Position numbers and translations under genes: made by a program. 64,000 bases of DNA, from positions 558,001 to 622,000 of the forward strand of contig NZ_MOOY01000001.1 of assembly GCF_001931685.1 (NCBI RefSeq). Reading direction: 5' to 3'. The notes under the pieces were generated by a model that had not been told where the DNA came from, ran no database searches, and saw nothing but the letters and a program-made list of their open reading frames with translations. Shown in pieces: positions 1 to 12,958 of the stretch (the first letter of the stretch is position 1; each line of letters opens with the position of its first letter). The DNA is from Pararhizobium arenae (lineage in GTDB: Bacteria; Pseudomonadota; Alphaproteobacteria; Rhizobiales; Rhizobiaceae).

Positions 1-3
1 TCA

Positions 4-483
4 TCAGTGAAATTTCCGGGACGACACTTCGTCTGCAATCACTGTATCGAGCCGCCGCACAACCTTTTTCCATCCTTCGCTCATATTGCGATAGGCGCTG
101 TCGTTCTTCGGAAGCATGAAACCGGAATGGATAAGTCTCAGTCGCGTGCCCTCAGCCACTTGCGCGAGTGTAAAAGTGACAACGGTTTCGAGCCGCGATC
201 CATAATCCTCGTTGCTGTCATGGCCGCCCTTCCAGGCATAGGAGAGACGCTCGTTGGCTACGACCTCCAGAACCTCGCAATGGATCGTTCCGTCCCAGGC
301 CCCCGCGGGTGTGGTCTGAAAGGTAAAGCGGTTGCCGACGACAGGTTCGAAGCCCGTGGGCTCCATCAGCCATCGCGACATCAAGGCGCCCGATGTCAAG
401 GCTTTCCAAATAACCTCGACGGGATGCGGAAAAACGTCGTCGATGACAATGGCCTGCGTTTCCGTGGCGATGGCCTTGTTCAT
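4..483 (-). CDS. SRPBCC (AHSA1/START-like) domain protein
   Basis: The 159-residue protein is a single SRPBCC ligand-pocket domain of the AHSA1 type. The family's opening pattern, a strand followed by FPHP and VIWKALT, lies at about residues 18-30. SRWLM follows at 36-40, and the closing helix with GWKKVVRRL is near the C-terminus. No signal peptide or membrane segment is visible, so it should be cytoplasmic. Its start overlaps the stop of the upstream ArsR gene by 4 bases (ATGA), so the two are translationally coupled. ArsR-SRPBCC pairs are common in rhizobia and the ligand is usually unknown. Family assignment is firm; the ligand and role cannot be read from the sequence. Confidence 0.85.
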   Translation of the reverse strand: MNKAIATETQAIVIDDVFPHPVEVIWKALTSGALMSRWLMEPTGFEPVVGNRFTFQTTPAGAWDGTIHCEVLEVVANERLSYAWKGGHDSNEDYGSRLETVVTFTLAQVAEGTRLRLIHSGFMLPKNDSAYRNMSEGWKKVVRRLDTVIADEVSSRKFH

Positions 484-809
484 GGATCGATTTCCTTTAG
501 CAGGTTTCTGAGATCGGCGAAACGTTCGCGCCAGAACACGCCGTAGTGCTCCATCCAGTCAGCGAGCGGTTTTAGGCCGGCCGGCTCCGCGCGGTAGTAA
601 ACATTGCGCCCTTCCGGACGCTCGCTGACAAGACCCGCCAGCTTCAGCGTCTTCAGGTGCTGCGATATGGCGCCCTGTGTGACCTTGCTGCCCCGGGTCA
701 GTTCCACGACGGTAATCTCCTCAGAACGGGCGATGCGCTCGAACACCGCCCTCCTTGTCGGATCGGCAAGCGCACGCATGATGGATGTGACGGGTTCAGC
801 TTCAATCAT
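480..809 (-). CDS. ArsR-family winged-helix regulator
   Basis: This is a 109-residue DNA-binding regulator. The ArsR core is clear: LADPTRRAVFERI near the N-terminus, a recognition region with TQGAISQHLKTLKLAGLV, and a wing with RPEGRNVYYR. It lacks the CxC metal-binding motif of ArsR/SmtB metal sensors, so it probably does not sense metal. I start at the ATG at 809 rather than one 27 bases upstream, because conserved sequence begins there and a promoter-like pair sits immediately before it. That would make the mRNA leaderless or nearly so. It overlaps the SRPBCC gene by 4 bases and probably represses this two-gene operon. Confidence 0.85.
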   Translation of the reverse strand: MIEAEPVTSIMRALADPTRRAVFERIARSEEITVVELTRGSKVTQGAISQHLKTLKLAGLVSERPEGRNVYYRAEPAGLKPLADWMEHYGVFWRERFADLRNLLKEIDP

Positions 810-815
810 AAAAAA

Positions 816-848
816 ATGATAGCAAATACTAATCAATTAGCAATCACT
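816..848 (-). promoter_or_regulatory. Candidate promoter and operator of the arsR-SRPBCC operon
   Basis: On the minus strand a -35-like TTGCTA (843-838) and a -10-like TATCAT (821-816) are separated by 16 bases, just ahead of the ATG at 809. On the plus strand the same stretch holds a direct repeat, TAGCAA-N-ACT-like, at 820-830 and 838-848, one every 18 bases. A repeat overlapping the promoter suits autorepression by ArsR. This is inferred from sequence only. Confidence 0.4.
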
Positions 849-863
849 ATTTGTTTTTTGCAT

Positions 864-888
864 GAAAAAGGGCAGCTTTCGCCGCCCT
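864..888 (-). terminator. Rho-independent terminator of gyrA
   Basis: An 8-bp stem (869-876 with 881-888, one G-T pair) closes a 4-base loop, GAAA on the minus strand. A run of T follows on the minus strand. It lies about 40 bases beyond the gyrA stop codon. Confidence 0.8.
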
Positions 889-926
889 GCTTCTCTGTTT
901 TGTCTGGACCGCCCGTCTGTTCGAGA

Positions 927-3713
927 TCAGGCTTCGTCGCTGCTTCCGGATTCCGGGGCCTGCGGATCGACAACCGCCTCAACGGCGCCGTCCTCTTCGT
1001 CCTCGCTTTCCGGCTCGCTGATGCGCTCGACCGAAACAACCTTCTCGTCCTTGGCAGTCGAGAAGATGGTGACGCCCTTGGTCGCGCGGCTGGCGAGGCG
1101 AATACCGCCGACGGGGACGCGGATCAGCTGGCCGCCGTCCGAAACCAGCATGATCTGGTCGCCATCATCGACCGGGAAGGCGGCGACGAGTTCGCCGATC
1201 TCCGAAGTCTTCGAGGTATCGGTCGCCCGAATACCCTTGCCGCCACGACCGGAGGTGCGGAAATCATAGGTCGAGGAACGCTTGCCGAAGCCCTTTTGGG
1301 ATACCGTCAGCACGAACTGTTCGCGCGCCTTCAGCTCTTCATAACGCTCGTCTGACAGCTGACCTTCTTCCGTAACCTCCTCGCCGACAAGCGCGATTTC
1401 TTCGTCTTCGCCGGTGGCAACGCGGCGCTCCGCGGCAGCGCGCTTGAGATAGGCCGCGCGCTCCCATGGCTCGGCATCGACATGGCCGACGATCGTCATG
1501 GAGATGATGCGGTCACCATCACCCAACGAAATGCCGCGTACGCCGATTGAGTTGCGACCCGCGAAGACGCGGACGTCATCGACCGGGAAGCGAATGCACT
1601 GGCCAAGCGCCGTCGTCAGAAGCACGTCGTCCTGATCCGTGCAGGTCTCGACGGAAAGGATTTCATCGCCCTCTTCCTCAAGCTTCATCGCAATCTTGCC
1701 GTTGCGGTTGACCTGGACGAAATCCGACAGCTTGTTGCGACGAACCGTACCGCGTGTCGTCGAGAACATGACGTCAAGGTTCTCCCAAGTCGCCTCGTCC
1801 TCAGGCAGCGGCATGATCGTGGTGATGCGTTCGCCGGCTTCCAGCGGCAGCATGTTGATGAGGGCCTTACCACGCGACTGCGGCGTGCCGATCGGCAGGC
1901 GCCAGACCTTCTCCTTGTAGACGATGCCGCGCGAGGAGAAGAAAAGGATCGGCGTATGGGTATTGGCAACGAACAGACGCGTGACGAAATCCTCATCACG
2001 GGTCGCCATGCCGGAACGGCCCTTGCCGCCGCGACGCTGCGCCCGATAGGTCGTCAGCGGAACGCGCTTGATATAGCCAAGGTGCGACACGGTGATCACC
2101 ATGTCTTCCTGCGCGATCAGGTCCTCGTCTTCCATTTCCGGGCCGCCGAGGGTGATCTCGGTGCGGCGCGGCGTGCCGAACTCGTCGCGAACGGCAGCAA
2201 GCTCGTCCTTGACGATGGTCATGATGCGAACGCGCGAAGACAGGATGTCGAGATAATCGCTGATCTCGGTGCCGATCTTATTGAGTTCATCGCCGATTTC
2301 GTCTCGGCCAAGCGCCGTCAGGCGGGCAAGACGCAGCTCGAGGATGGCGCGTGCCTGTTCCTCGGAGAGATTGTAGGTCAGGTCTTCGTTGATGCGATGA
2401 CGCGGATCGTCGATGAGACGGATCAGCGCCTCGACGTCGGCCGCCGGCCAACGGCGGGTCATCAACTGTTCGCGGGCCGTCTGCGGATCCGGCGCTTCGC
2501 GGATCAGCTTGATGATCTCGTCGATGTTGGCGACGGAAATCGCCAGACCGACCAAGACGTGGGCGCGCTCGCGCGCCTTGCGCAGAAGGTACTTGGTACG
2601 GCGGCTGACGACTTCCTCGCGGAAGGCGACAAAGGCGCGCAGCATGTCGAGCAGCGTCATCTGCTCCGGCTTGCCGCCGTTCAGCGCCACCATGTTGCAG
2701 CCGAAGGAAGTCTGCAGCGGCGTGTAGCGATAAAGCTGGTTCAGGATGACTTCGGCATTGGCGTCGCGCTTCAGCTCGACGACGACGCGGTAACCCTGCC
2801 GGTCGGATTCGTCACGAAGGTCGGAAATGCCCTCAATGCGCTTGTCCTTGACCAGTTCGGCCATCTTCTCGATCATCGTCGCCTTGTTCACCTGATAGGG
2901 AACTTCGGTGATGATGATCTGCTCGCGATCGCCGCGCATTGGCTCGATGGTCGCGCGCCCGCGCATGATCACAGAGCCGCGGCCTGTTTCGTAGGCGGAA
3001 CGGATGCCGGAACGACCGAGAATCAGAGCAGCGGTCGGGAAATCGGGGCCGGGAATGATTTCCATCATTTCGGGAAGCTCAATGCCCGGATTGTCGATCA
3101 GAGCGATACAGCCGTTGACGACTTCGATGAGGTTGTGCGGCGGAATGTTTGTCGCCATGCCGACGGCGATACCGCCCGCGCCATTGACCAAGAGGTTCGG
3201 GAACTTCGCGGGCACGACCGTCGGCTCGCTGAGCGTGCCGTCGTAGTTGTCGCGGAAATCGACGGTTTCCTTGTCGAGATCGTCGAGCAGCGAATGGGCG
3301 GCCTTCTCAAGCCGGCACTCGGTGTAGCGTTCGGCCGCCGGCGGATCGCCGTCGATCGAGCCGAAATTGCCCTGACCATCGATCAGCGGAAGACGCAGGG
3401 ACCATGGCTGAGCCATACGCGCAAGTGCGTCGTAGATCGCGAGGTTGCCGTGCGGATGGTATTTACCCATCACGTCCCCGGTAACACGGGCGCACTTGAC
3501 GTATTTCTTGTTCCAGTCGATGCCCAGTTCGCTCATCCCGAACAGGATGCGGCGATGCACCGGCTTCAGGCCGTCACGGACATCGGGAAGCGCGCGGCTG
3601 ACGATAACGCTCATCGCATAGTCGAGGTACGAGCGCTGCATCTCCTCCATGATGGAAATGGGTTCGATGCCTGGTGGGTTCTTGCCGCCGCCGGGGGTGC
3701 TTTGCTCAGTCAA
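927..3713 (-). CDS. gyrA: DNA gyrase subunit A
   Basis: GyrA is the DNA-breaking and rejoining subunit of gyrase, which introduces negative supercoils as an A2B2 complex with GyrB. The 928-residue length is normal for the family in rhizobia. The winged-helix/tower core occupies the first 500 or so residues, with the catalytic tyrosine at Y130 in AERYTE. The C-terminal beta-pinwheel repeats follow, including a GyrA-box-like QRRGGKG and later GRGGKG copies, and the tail is acidic. In the quinolone-resistance-determining loop the sequence reads [10 protein letters not shown]. The residues equivalent to E. coli Asp82 and Ser83 are therefore Asn90 and Leu91. A terminator lies just downstream and marC is divergent upstream. 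Confidence 0.98.
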   Translation of the reverse strand: MTEQSTPGGGKNPPGIEPISIMEEMQRSYLDYAMSVIVSRALPDVRDGLKPVHRRILFGMSELGIDWNKKYVKCARVTGDVMGKYHPHGNLAIYDALARMAQPWSLRLPLIDGQGNFGSIDGDPPAAERYTECRLEKAAHSLLDDLDKETVDFRDNYDGTLSEPTVVPAKFPNLLVNGAGGIAVGMATNIPPHNLIEVVNGCIALIDNPGIELPEMMEIIPGPDFPTAALILGRSGIRSAYETGRGSVIMRGRATIEPMRGDREQIIITEVPYQVNKATMIEKMAELVKDKRIEGISDLRDESDRQGYRVVVELKRDANAEVILNQLYRYTPLQTSFGCNMVALNGGKPEQMTLLDMLRAFVAFREEVVSRRTKYLLRKARERAHVLVGLAISVANIDEIIKLIREAPDPQTAREQLMTRRWPAADVEALIRLIDDPRHRINEDLTYNLSEEQARAILELRLARLTALGRDEIGDELNKIGTEISDYLDILSSRVRIMTIVKDELAAVRDEFGTPRRTEITLGGPEMEDEDLIAQEDMVITVSHLGYIKRVPLTTYRAQRRGGKGRSGMATRDEDFVTRLFVANTHTPILFFSSRGIVYKEKVWRLPIGTPQSRGKALINMLPLEAGERITTIMPLPEDEATWENLDVMFSTTRGTVRRNKLSDFVQVNRNGKIAMKLEEEGDEILSVETCTDQDDVLLTTALGQCIRFPVDDVRVFAGRNSIGVRGISLGDGDRIISMTIVGHVDAEPWERAAYLKRAAAERRVATGEDEEIALVGEEVTEEGQLSDERYEELKAREQFVLTVSQKGFGKRSSTYDFRTSGRGGKGIRATDTSKTSEIGELVAAFPVDDGDQIMLVSDGGQLIRVPVGGIRLASRATKGVTIFSTAKDEKVVSVERISEPESEDEEDGAVEAVVDPQAPESGSSDEA

Positions 3714-3931
3714 TTTCGATCACGATCTTTGTTCAGAATCAGACAGATTTTTATAGCGGAATGCGCTCGATAGCGCCAATTTCGAGGGTGGGTTTTGAAC
3801 AGGCTTTTCGCCCTTCAGGGGTGTGAAACGGCATTTAGTAGGCAAAAGCGTGGCAGTCGCTTCCCTTCCCTGTCGCACTCGCCTACGAATAGCGCAAACG
3901 GCCGCCAAAAGCAGAGCCTGGGGAGCGACGC

Positions 3932-4561
3932 ATGAACCACCTCGATCTCTTGATCAATGCGCTGACCACCATTCTCGTGACGATCGATCCGCCAGGTCTG
4001 GCGCCGATTTTCCTCAGCCTGACGATGGGCATGAGCCGTCAGCAGCGTTTCATCGTCGCCTGGCGAGGCTCGCTGATCGCGTTCTTCATCCTCGCCGCGT
4101 TCGCACTTTTCGGAAACGGCATTCTCAGCCTGCTCGGGATCTCCATCGGCGCGTTCCGCATTGCCGGCGGCATGCTGCTGTTCTGGATCGCGTTCGAGAT
4201 GATTTTTGAAAAGCGAAACGAACGGAAGGAAAAAACTGGCGAGGTCGCGATTACCCGCGATCACATACATAATATCGCGGTTTTTCCGCTGGCATTGCCG
4301 CTGATCGCTGGTCCGGGTGCGATCTCTGCGACGATCCTGCTGTCAGGTTCATTCTCAAGCACGATAGATCGGCTTGAGTTGATTGCCGTCATCGCGCTCT
4401 GCCTTGGCATCCTCTTCGCCGCCTTGGTAATCGCCGAGCGCATCGATCGCTTTCTCGGCGTCACGGGCCGGGCCATCCTGACCCGCCTTCTCGGCGTTAT
4501 TCTCGCCGCGCTGGCGGTGCAGTTCGTGGTGGATGGCATTCGATCGGCATTTGCGATTTGA
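3932..4561 (+). CDS. MarC-family integral membrane protein
   Basis: The 209-residue protein is almost wholly hydrophobic, with about six membrane segments. The family signature PPGLAPIFLSL (about residues 18-28) sits in the first helix. A second conserved half-repeat, PLALPLIAGPGAISATILLSG, lies near 117-137. A basic cytoplasmic loop (KRNERKEKTGE) separates the two halves. MarC/UPF0056 proteins are inner-membrane proteins; an early link to multiple antibiotic resistance in E. coli was not upheld, so the function is unknown. It is divergent from gyrA and convergent with ssb, with a heptanucleotide repeat directly after its stop. Confidence 0.9.
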   Translation: MNHLDLLINALTTILVTIDPPGLAPIFLSLTMGMSRQQRFIVAWRGSLIAFFILAAFALFGNGILSLLGISIGAFRIAGGMLLFWIAFEMIFEKRNERKEKTGEVAITRDHIHNIAVFPLALPLIAGPGAISATILLSGSFSSTIDRLELIAVIALCLGILFAALVIAERIDRFLGVTGRAILTRLLGVILAALAVQFVVDGIRSAFAI

Positions 4562-4562
4562 A

Positions 4563-4612
4563 GCGAATAGCGAATAGCGAATAGCGAATAGCGAATAGCG
4601 AATAGCGAATAG
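4563..4612 (+). repeat. Seven-copy 7-bp tandem repeat (GCGAATA)
   Basis: Seven uninterrupted copies of a 7-base unit (CGAATAG in one register) begin two bases after the marC stop. Two inverted copies, CTATTCG, lie at 4644-4657 just before the 3' end of ssb. Forward and inverted copies can pair into a stem of at least 14 bp, so the element may act as a transcription barrier between the convergent genes. Tandem arrays like this are prone to copy-number change by slippage. Read as protein, the minus strand gives a FAIRYSL repeat, which I regard as an artefact. Confidence 0.9.
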
Positions 4613-4665
4613 ATGATGTGGACATCTAGCAGGCCGTCTAGTTCTATTCGCTATTCGCCCCAAAA

Positions 4666-5199
4666 TCAGAACGGAATGTCGTCATCCATGTCGCGAGAGA
4701 AGTTGCTGCCGGAACCACCGGAGCGACCGGCCGGAGCGGAAGGCTGACGGTCGTAGTCATCGCCATAATTGCCGGAACCGCCGCCAAAGCCGCCGGATCC
4801 ACCGTAATCCGAACCGCCACGCCCACCGCCTGCCCCGGCGCCGTCGCCACGGCCGCCGAGCATGGTCAGCGTCGAGTTGAAGCCCTGCAGCACAACCTCG
4901 GTCGAGTAACGATCCTGACCATCCTTGTCCTGCCATTTCCGGGTCTGGAGCTGACCTTCGATATAAACGGTCGAACCCTTCTTCAGATACTGCTCGGCAA
5001 CCTTGCAGAGACCTTCGTTGAAAATGACGACGCGATGCCATTCGGTCTTTTCCTTGCGCTCGCCGCTGTTGCGGTCGCGCCAGGTTTCCGAGGTGGCAAT
5101 GTTCAGGTTGGCAATCGGCCGGCCATCCTGCGTGCGGCGGATTTCCGGATCTGCTCCGAGGTTCCCGACCAGAATAACCTTGTTGACACTGCCAGCCAT
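4666..5199 (-). CDS. ssb: Single-stranded DNA-binding protein
   Basis: The 177-residue protein coats single-stranded DNA during replication, recombination and repair. The N-terminal OB fold starts [21 protein letters not shown] and includes TEWHRVVIF and [16 protein letters not shown] (about residues 1-110). A flexible glycine-rich linker with GGS-type repeats follows. The acidic tip DDDIPF matches the family's partner-docking peptide. The length is usual for the family. It is divergent from uvrA across a 261-base interval that holds a LexA box, so both genes are probably SOS-induced. Confidence 0.98.
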   Translation of the reverse strand: MAGSVNKVILVGNLGADPEIRRTQDGRPIANLNIATSETWRDRNSGERKEKTEWHRVVIFNEGLCKVAEQYLKKGSTVYIEGQLQTRKWQDKDGQDRYSTEVVLQGFNSTLTMLGGRGDGAGAGGGRGGSDYGGSGGFGGGSGNYGDDYDRQPSAPAGRSGGSGSNFSRDMDDDIPF

Positions 5200-5324
5200 A
5201 TCGCTCTTTCCTGTCTCTTGCGGCGCCTCGCGGGAGGCGGCCCTTCATCATGGCGCGTATAGTAGCGTCAGGCGCCGAAGGATACGCCCCGCCATTTTGC
5301 GTATCCACATGATATTGATTATTT

Positions 5325-5339
5325 GTTCTTTCTTTGTTC
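5325..5339. promoter_or_regulatory. LexA (SOS) box between ssb and uvrA
   Basis: The site reads GTTC-TTTCTTT-GTTC, a perfect match to the alphaproteobacterial LexA direct repeat GTTC-N7-GTTC. It lies 122 bases before the uvrA ATG and about 126 bases before the ssb ATG, so one operator can control both divergent promoters. Confidence 0.85.
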
Positions 5340-5460
5340 TAATTTGTGTTTATTATCCTGTCAACTGAATCACGAAGACCCGTTGTTTTTGGGATTGGCG
5401 CTCGACATGCGCATTGCCGATCTTAAATAGAGACTTTCGAACTCCGACAAGCTGAGTACC

Positions 5461-8379
<2,919 letters not shown>

Positions 8380-8412
8380 GCCGAACTCGAAGCGAAATGG
8401 TGAGGGAATTGT

Positions 8413-9222
8413 ATGAGCAAGGCTGGAATTATTCGCGTCGGAATCGGCGGCTGGACCTTCGATCCATGGGAGGGAACCTTCTATCCGGAGAAGCTTTCCA
8501 AGAAGCGGCAGCTTGAATATGCCAGCAGCCAGCTCAAGGTCATTGAGGTCAACGGCACATATTACAGCTCTCAGAAGCCGGAAACTTTCGCCAAGTGGGC
8601 TTCGGAAGTACCGGAGGATTTCGTCTTCTCCCTGAAAGCCAGCCGCTTTACGACCAATCGCAAGGCGCTCGCCGAGGCTGCGGAATCGATCGAGAAGTTC
8701 CTGGCCCAGGGCTTGACCGAACTGGGTTCCCATCTCGGTCCCATTCTCTGGCAGTTCATGCCGACCAAGAAATTCGATCTGGATGATTTTGGCGCGTTTC
8801 TCGCCCTTCTTCCGGAGAAACGGGATGGATTGCTGCTCAGGCATGTCGTCGAAGTGCGAAACCCGTCGTTCCGCACGCCGGAATTTGCAGCACTGCTTGC
8901 GAAGCATAATGTCGCGGTCGTCTTTGCCGATCATTTCGAGTATCCGATGATCGCGGATGTCACGGCCGATTTCGTCTATGCCCGCCTGCAGACTGGCAGC
9001 GACGACGTTGCCACCTGCTACGATGAAAAGCGGCTAGACCTTTGGGCGAAGAGGCTGGAAACCTGGGCTGCCGGCGGTACGGTCGATGAGCTTGAGAAAG
9101 CCGATCCGGATCGCAAGGTCGAGAAGAAGCCGCGCGATGTCTTTGCCTTCTTCATCACCGAAGGCAAGGTGAATGCGCCAGCCGGCGCTAAGGCCTTGCA
9201 GGCGAAGGTCGATCGGAAATAG
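8413..9222 (+). CDS. DUF72 (YecE-like) family protein
   Basis: The 269-residue protein shows the DUF72 TIM-barrel pattern. It opens with VGIGGWTFDPWEGTFYP, then EVNGTYYSSQKPETFAKWASEVP and FVFSLKASRFTTN, with LGPILWQFMPTKKFD in the middle. Toward the end come FVYARLQTGSDD and DVFAFFITEGKVNAPAGA. No signal peptide is visible. The gene lies 33 bases after uvrA on the same strand and may be read with it, but DUF72 has no established biochemical role. An ATG with GTGAGGGAATTGT before it was used as start. Confidence 0.85.
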   Translation: MSKAGIIRVGIGGWTFDPWEGTFYPEKLSKKRQLEYASSQLKVIEVNGTYYSSQKPETFAKWASEVPEDFVFSLKASRFTTNRKALAEAAESIEKFLAQGLTELGSHLGPILWQFMPTKKFDLDDFGAFLALLPEKRDGLLLRHVVEVRNPSFRTPEFAALLAKHNVAVVFADHFEYPMIADVTADFVYARLQTGSDDVATCYDEKRLDLWAKRLETWAAGGTVDELEKADPDRKVEKKPRDVFAFFITEGKVNAPAGAKALQAKVDRK

Positions 9223-9250
9223 GGAGCGGCCGGAGTGTCAGTTCGTGTCG

Positions 9251-10729
9251 TCACCGGTCAAGCGGCGCGACATGGGCGGCGAGATCTTCTGCAGTGAGCC
9301 CCTCGCCCAGCGACAGGGCGGTCTGCCCATGGCGCCAGACACCCGCCGCCGCCGCCTCGTAGGCCGGCATTCCGTGCGCCAGATGCGCACCGACAATACC
9401 GGCGAGCACATCGCCCGAGCCTGCGGTCGCGAGCCAAGGGGGAGCATTGGTGTTGATCGCCGCACGTCCGTCCGGGCTGGCGATCACCGTATCGGCGCCC
9501 TTGTAGATGATGACCGCGTTGCTGCGCTTGGCGGCAGCCGACGCGCGATCGATTTTCGAAAGCGTTTCGTCGTCGGAGAGGTCGGGAAAAAGACGGCGAA
9601 ACTCTCCTTCATGCGGCGTCAGCACGAGCCGGGGCTCCCCGTTTGCGAAGGCTTCGAACAGCGTGTCGGGCCTGTCGCGGAAAGCGGTGATGCCGTCCGC
9701 GTCGAGGACCAGCGGTCGCTCCGAAAGCAAGCAAACGTATCGACGCGCCTTTTCCATATCCCCGAACGCCGGCCCCAGCACAAAGGCATGTATGCGGGCA
9801 TCCGCCAACCAGTCCGCAAAATCCTGCGAGGTGTCGATTTCCCGCATCATAACGGCGGTCAGATGAGCCGCGCTCGCCGTCAAAGCATCGCGAACACCAG
9901 CGAGCGTGACCAGACCGGCGCCGGCTCTCAGTCCCGCTGTCGCGGCCAGTCGGGCCGCCCCTGTGGCAAGCGCTCCGCCGGAGAAGACGGCAAGATGACC
10001 GCGGGTGTATTTGTGAGACCCCGGCTCGAGCGCTTGCGCGATATCCGTCCACAGACGCGGCCCGTTTTCGTAAAGTCTGCCAGTCTCGGCGATCAAGATG
10101 CGGCGCGGTATGCCGATGTCGAAGACTTCGACCTCGCCACATAGAGCGCGCCCCGGCAACAGCAGATGGCCGGGTTTCCGAGCCATGAACGTAACCGTCA
10201 CCGCAGCCTTGAAACTTTCCCCGAGCACCTCTCCGCTGCGTCCATCGACACCGGATGGCAGATCGACGGCCAGAACCGGCGTCGCGGTTGCGGAAACCCG
10301 CCGCATGATCCCCGCCACATCGGCGGACACAGGCCGTGCCAGCCCTGCGCCGAAGATGCAATCGACGACGACGTCCCCCATCTGTGGCTGATAGGTGAAC
10401 AGCGGTGCGGCATTCCCGTGGAAATCGGAGAATGCCAAAGCAGCGTCCCTCTGAAGTTTCTCGGTTTTGCCAAAAGCATAAACGGCTATTTCAGCGCCGC
10501 TGTCCAACAGCGCGCGGGCAGCCACGTAACCATCGCCGCCATTGTTGCCGGGTCCGCAAAGGACGACATATCGCCGGGCGCCGGGAAAACGGCGGAGCGC
10601 GCACGCTGCGACCGCTTCACCTGCCCGTCGCATCAAGCCGTAACTGTCGATCCCCGAGGCGGCTGCGGCCTTGTCGATCGCATTCATCTGATCGGGAGTG
10701 AAGAGAGCATGGAGATGTTTCTGCGTCAT
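9251..10729 (-). CDS. nnr: Bifunctional NAD(P)HX epimerase/dehydratase
   Basis: The enzyme repairs hydrated NADH and NADPH (NAD(P)HX): the N-terminal YjeF domain epimerises, and the C-terminal ribokinase-like domain dehydrates using ADP or ATP. The epimerase half carries CGPGNNGGDGYVAARALL (about residues 60-77) and VVDCIFGAGLARPV. The dehydratase half has KYTRGHLAVFSGG, LTPHEGEFRRLFP and the nucleotide-binding TAGSGDVLAGIVGAHLA. I start at the internal ATG at 10729, giving 492 residues, because the upstream 11 codons are not family-like. It is divergent from glnB. Confidence 0.92.
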   Translation of the reverse strand: MTQKHLHALFTPDQMNAIDKAAAASGIDSYGLMRRAGEAVAACALRRFPGARRYVVLCGPGNNGGDGYVAARALLDSGAEIAVYAFGKTEKLQRDAALAFSDFHGNAAPLFTYQPQMGDVVVDCIFGAGLARPVSADVAGIMRRVSATATPVLAVDLPSGVDGRSGEVLGESFKAAVTVTFMARKPGHLLLPGRALCGEVEVFDIGIPRRILIAETGRLYENGPRLWTDIAQALEPGSHKYTRGHLAVFSGGALATGAARLAATAGLRAGAGLVTLAGVRDALTASAAHLTAVMMREIDTSQDFADWLADARIHAFVLGPAFGDMEKARRYVCLLSERPLVLDADGITAFRDRPDTLFEAFANGEPRLVLTPHEGEFRRLFPDLSDDETLSKIDRASAAAKRSNAVIIYKGADTVIASPDGRAAINTNAPPWLATAGSGDVLAGIVGAHLAHGMPAYEAAAAGVWRHGQTALSLGEGLTAEDLAAHVAPLDR

Positions 10730-11405
<676 letters not shown>

Positions 11406-11464
11406 CCGCCGGGCCTTCCTGGACCTGGTCGAGACCTCGTCATATCAAAAAAGGACTACCTAAC

Positions 11465-12874
11465 ATGACGACCGCAAGTGACATCCTCAAGCAAATCAAG
11501 GAAAACGACGTCAAGTTCGTCGACCTGCGCTTCACGGACCCCAAGGGCAAGCTGCATCATGTGACGATGGACATCTCCTGTGTCGACGAAGACATGTTCG
11601 CCGATGGCGTCATGTTCGACGGTTCCTCGATCGGTGGCTGGAAGGCCATCAACGAATCCGACATGGTGCTGATGCCGGACCCGGCGACGGTCCACATGGA
11701 CCCGTTCTTCGCGCAGTCCACCATGGTCATCGTCTGCGACATTCTCGATCCGGTATCGGGCGAAGCCTACAATCGCGACCCGCGCGGCACGGCGAAAAAG
11801 GCGGAAGCCTATCTGAAGGCATCCGGCATCGGTGACACCGTGTTCGTTGGCCCGGAGCCGGAATTCTTCGTCTTCGACGACGTCAAGTACAAGGCCGATC
11901 CCTACAACACCGGCTTCAAGCTCGATAGTTCGGAACTGCCGTCTAACGACGACACCGACTACGAGACCGGCAACCTCGGCCATCGCCCGCGCGTCAAGGG
12001 CGGCTACTTCCCGGTTCCGCCGATCGATTCGTGCCAGGACATGCGCTCCGAGATGCTGACGGTCCTGTCGGAAATGGGCGTCGTCGTTGAAAAGCAGCAC
12101 CACGAAGTGGCTGCGGCCCAGCACGAACTCGGCGTCAAGTTCGACACCCTCGTTCGCAACGCCGACAAGATCCAGATCTACAAATACGTTGTGCATCAGG
12201 TCGCCAATGCCTATGGCAAGACGGCAACCTTCATGCCGAAGCCGATCTTCGGCGACAACGGTTCGGGCATGCACGTTCACCAGTCGATCTGGAAAGACGG
12301 CAAGCCGACCTTCGCCGGCGACGAATATGCCGGCCTGTCGGAAACGTGCCTCTATTACATCGGCGGCATCATCAAGCACGCCAAGGCGATCAACGCCTTC
12401 ACCAACCCGACGACGAACTCCTACAAGCGTCTCGTCCCGGGTTATGAAGCGCCGGTCCTGCTTGCCTACTCCGCCCGCAACCGCTCGGCCTCCTGCCGCA
12501 TTCCGTTCGGCACGGGTCCGAAGTCGAAGCGCGTCGAAGTTCGCTTCCCCGATCCGCTGGCAAACCCGTATCTCGGCTTTGCCGCCATGCTGATGGCCGG
12601 CCTCGACGGCATCAAGAACAAGATCCATCCCGGCAAGGCCATGGACAAGGATCTCTACGACCTGCCGCCGAAGGAGCTGAAGAAAATCCCGACCGTTTGC
12701 GGCTCGCTGCGCGAAGCCCTGGAAAACCTCGACAGGGATCGCAAGTTCCTGACGGCCGGCGGTGTGTTCGACGACGACCAGATCGATGCCTATATCGAAC
12801 TGAAGATGATCGAGGTGATGCGCTTCGAAATGACCCCGCACCCGGTCGAGTTCGACATGTACTACTCGGCGTAA
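11465..12874 (+). CDS. glnA: Glutamine synthetase type I
   Basis: GlnA joins ammonia to glutamate using ATP; it is a dodecamer of class GSI-beta. The 469 residues contain [20 protein letters not shown] near the N-terminus, the ATP and metal region [26 protein letters not shown], and [27 protein letters not shown]. The adenylylation tyrosine lies in DKDLYDLPP (about residue 398), so the enzyme should be switched by GlnE under PII control. It is co-oriented with glnB and ends at a clear terminator. Confidence 0.98.
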   Translation: MTTASDILKQIKENDVKFVDLRFTDPKGKLHHVTMDISCVDEDMFADGVMFDGSSIGGWKAINESDMVLMPDPATVHMDPFFAQSTMVIVCDILDPVSGEAYNRDPRGTAKKAEAYLKASGIGDTVFVGPEPEFFVFDDVKYKADPYNTGFKLDSSELPSNDDTDYETGNLGHRPRVKGGYFPVPPIDSCQDMRSEMLTVLSEMGVVVEKQHHEVAAAQHELGVKFDTLVRNADKIQIYKYVVHQVANAYGKTATFMPKPIFGDNGSGMHVHQSIWKDGKPTFAGDEYAGLSETCLYYIGGIIKHAKAINAFTNPTTNSYKRLVPGYEAPVLLAYSARNRSASCRIPFGTGPKSKRVEVRFPDPLANPYLGFAAMLMAGLDGIKNKIHPGKAMDKDLYDLPPKELKKIPTVCGSLREALENLDRDRKFLTAGGVFDDDQIDAYIELKMIEVMRFEMTPHPVEFDMYYSA

Positions 12875-12911
12875 GGCGGTCAGCCGACATTTAATCGGCA
12901 CTAGACTGAAT

Positions 12912-12942
12912 AGCCCGGCCTCTCGCGAGACCGGGCTTTTTC
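12912..12942 (+). terminator. Rho-independent terminator after glnA
   Basis: AGCCCGG at 12912-12918 pairs with CCGGGCT at 12931-12937, with a further self-complementary TCTCGCGAGA inside, and TTTTT follows. It ends the glnB-glnA unit 38 bases past the glnA stop. Confidence 0.85.
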
Positions 12943-12958
12943 AATGGCTTTGATAATT

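Noticed and set aside
1956-3773. A 605-codon open frame on the plus strand through gyrA
   Set aside because: It is the mirror of gyrA in a GC-rich genome. gyrA shows all motifs; the mirror has no family pattern and no start signal.
4355-4663. Minus-strand frame encoding repeats of FAIRYSL
   Set aside because: This is the translation of the 7-base tandem repeat. The rest of the frame has no coding character.
11456-12901. A 481-codon minus-strand open frame across glnA
   Set aside because: Shadow of glnA; glutamine synthetase motifs are all on the plus strand.
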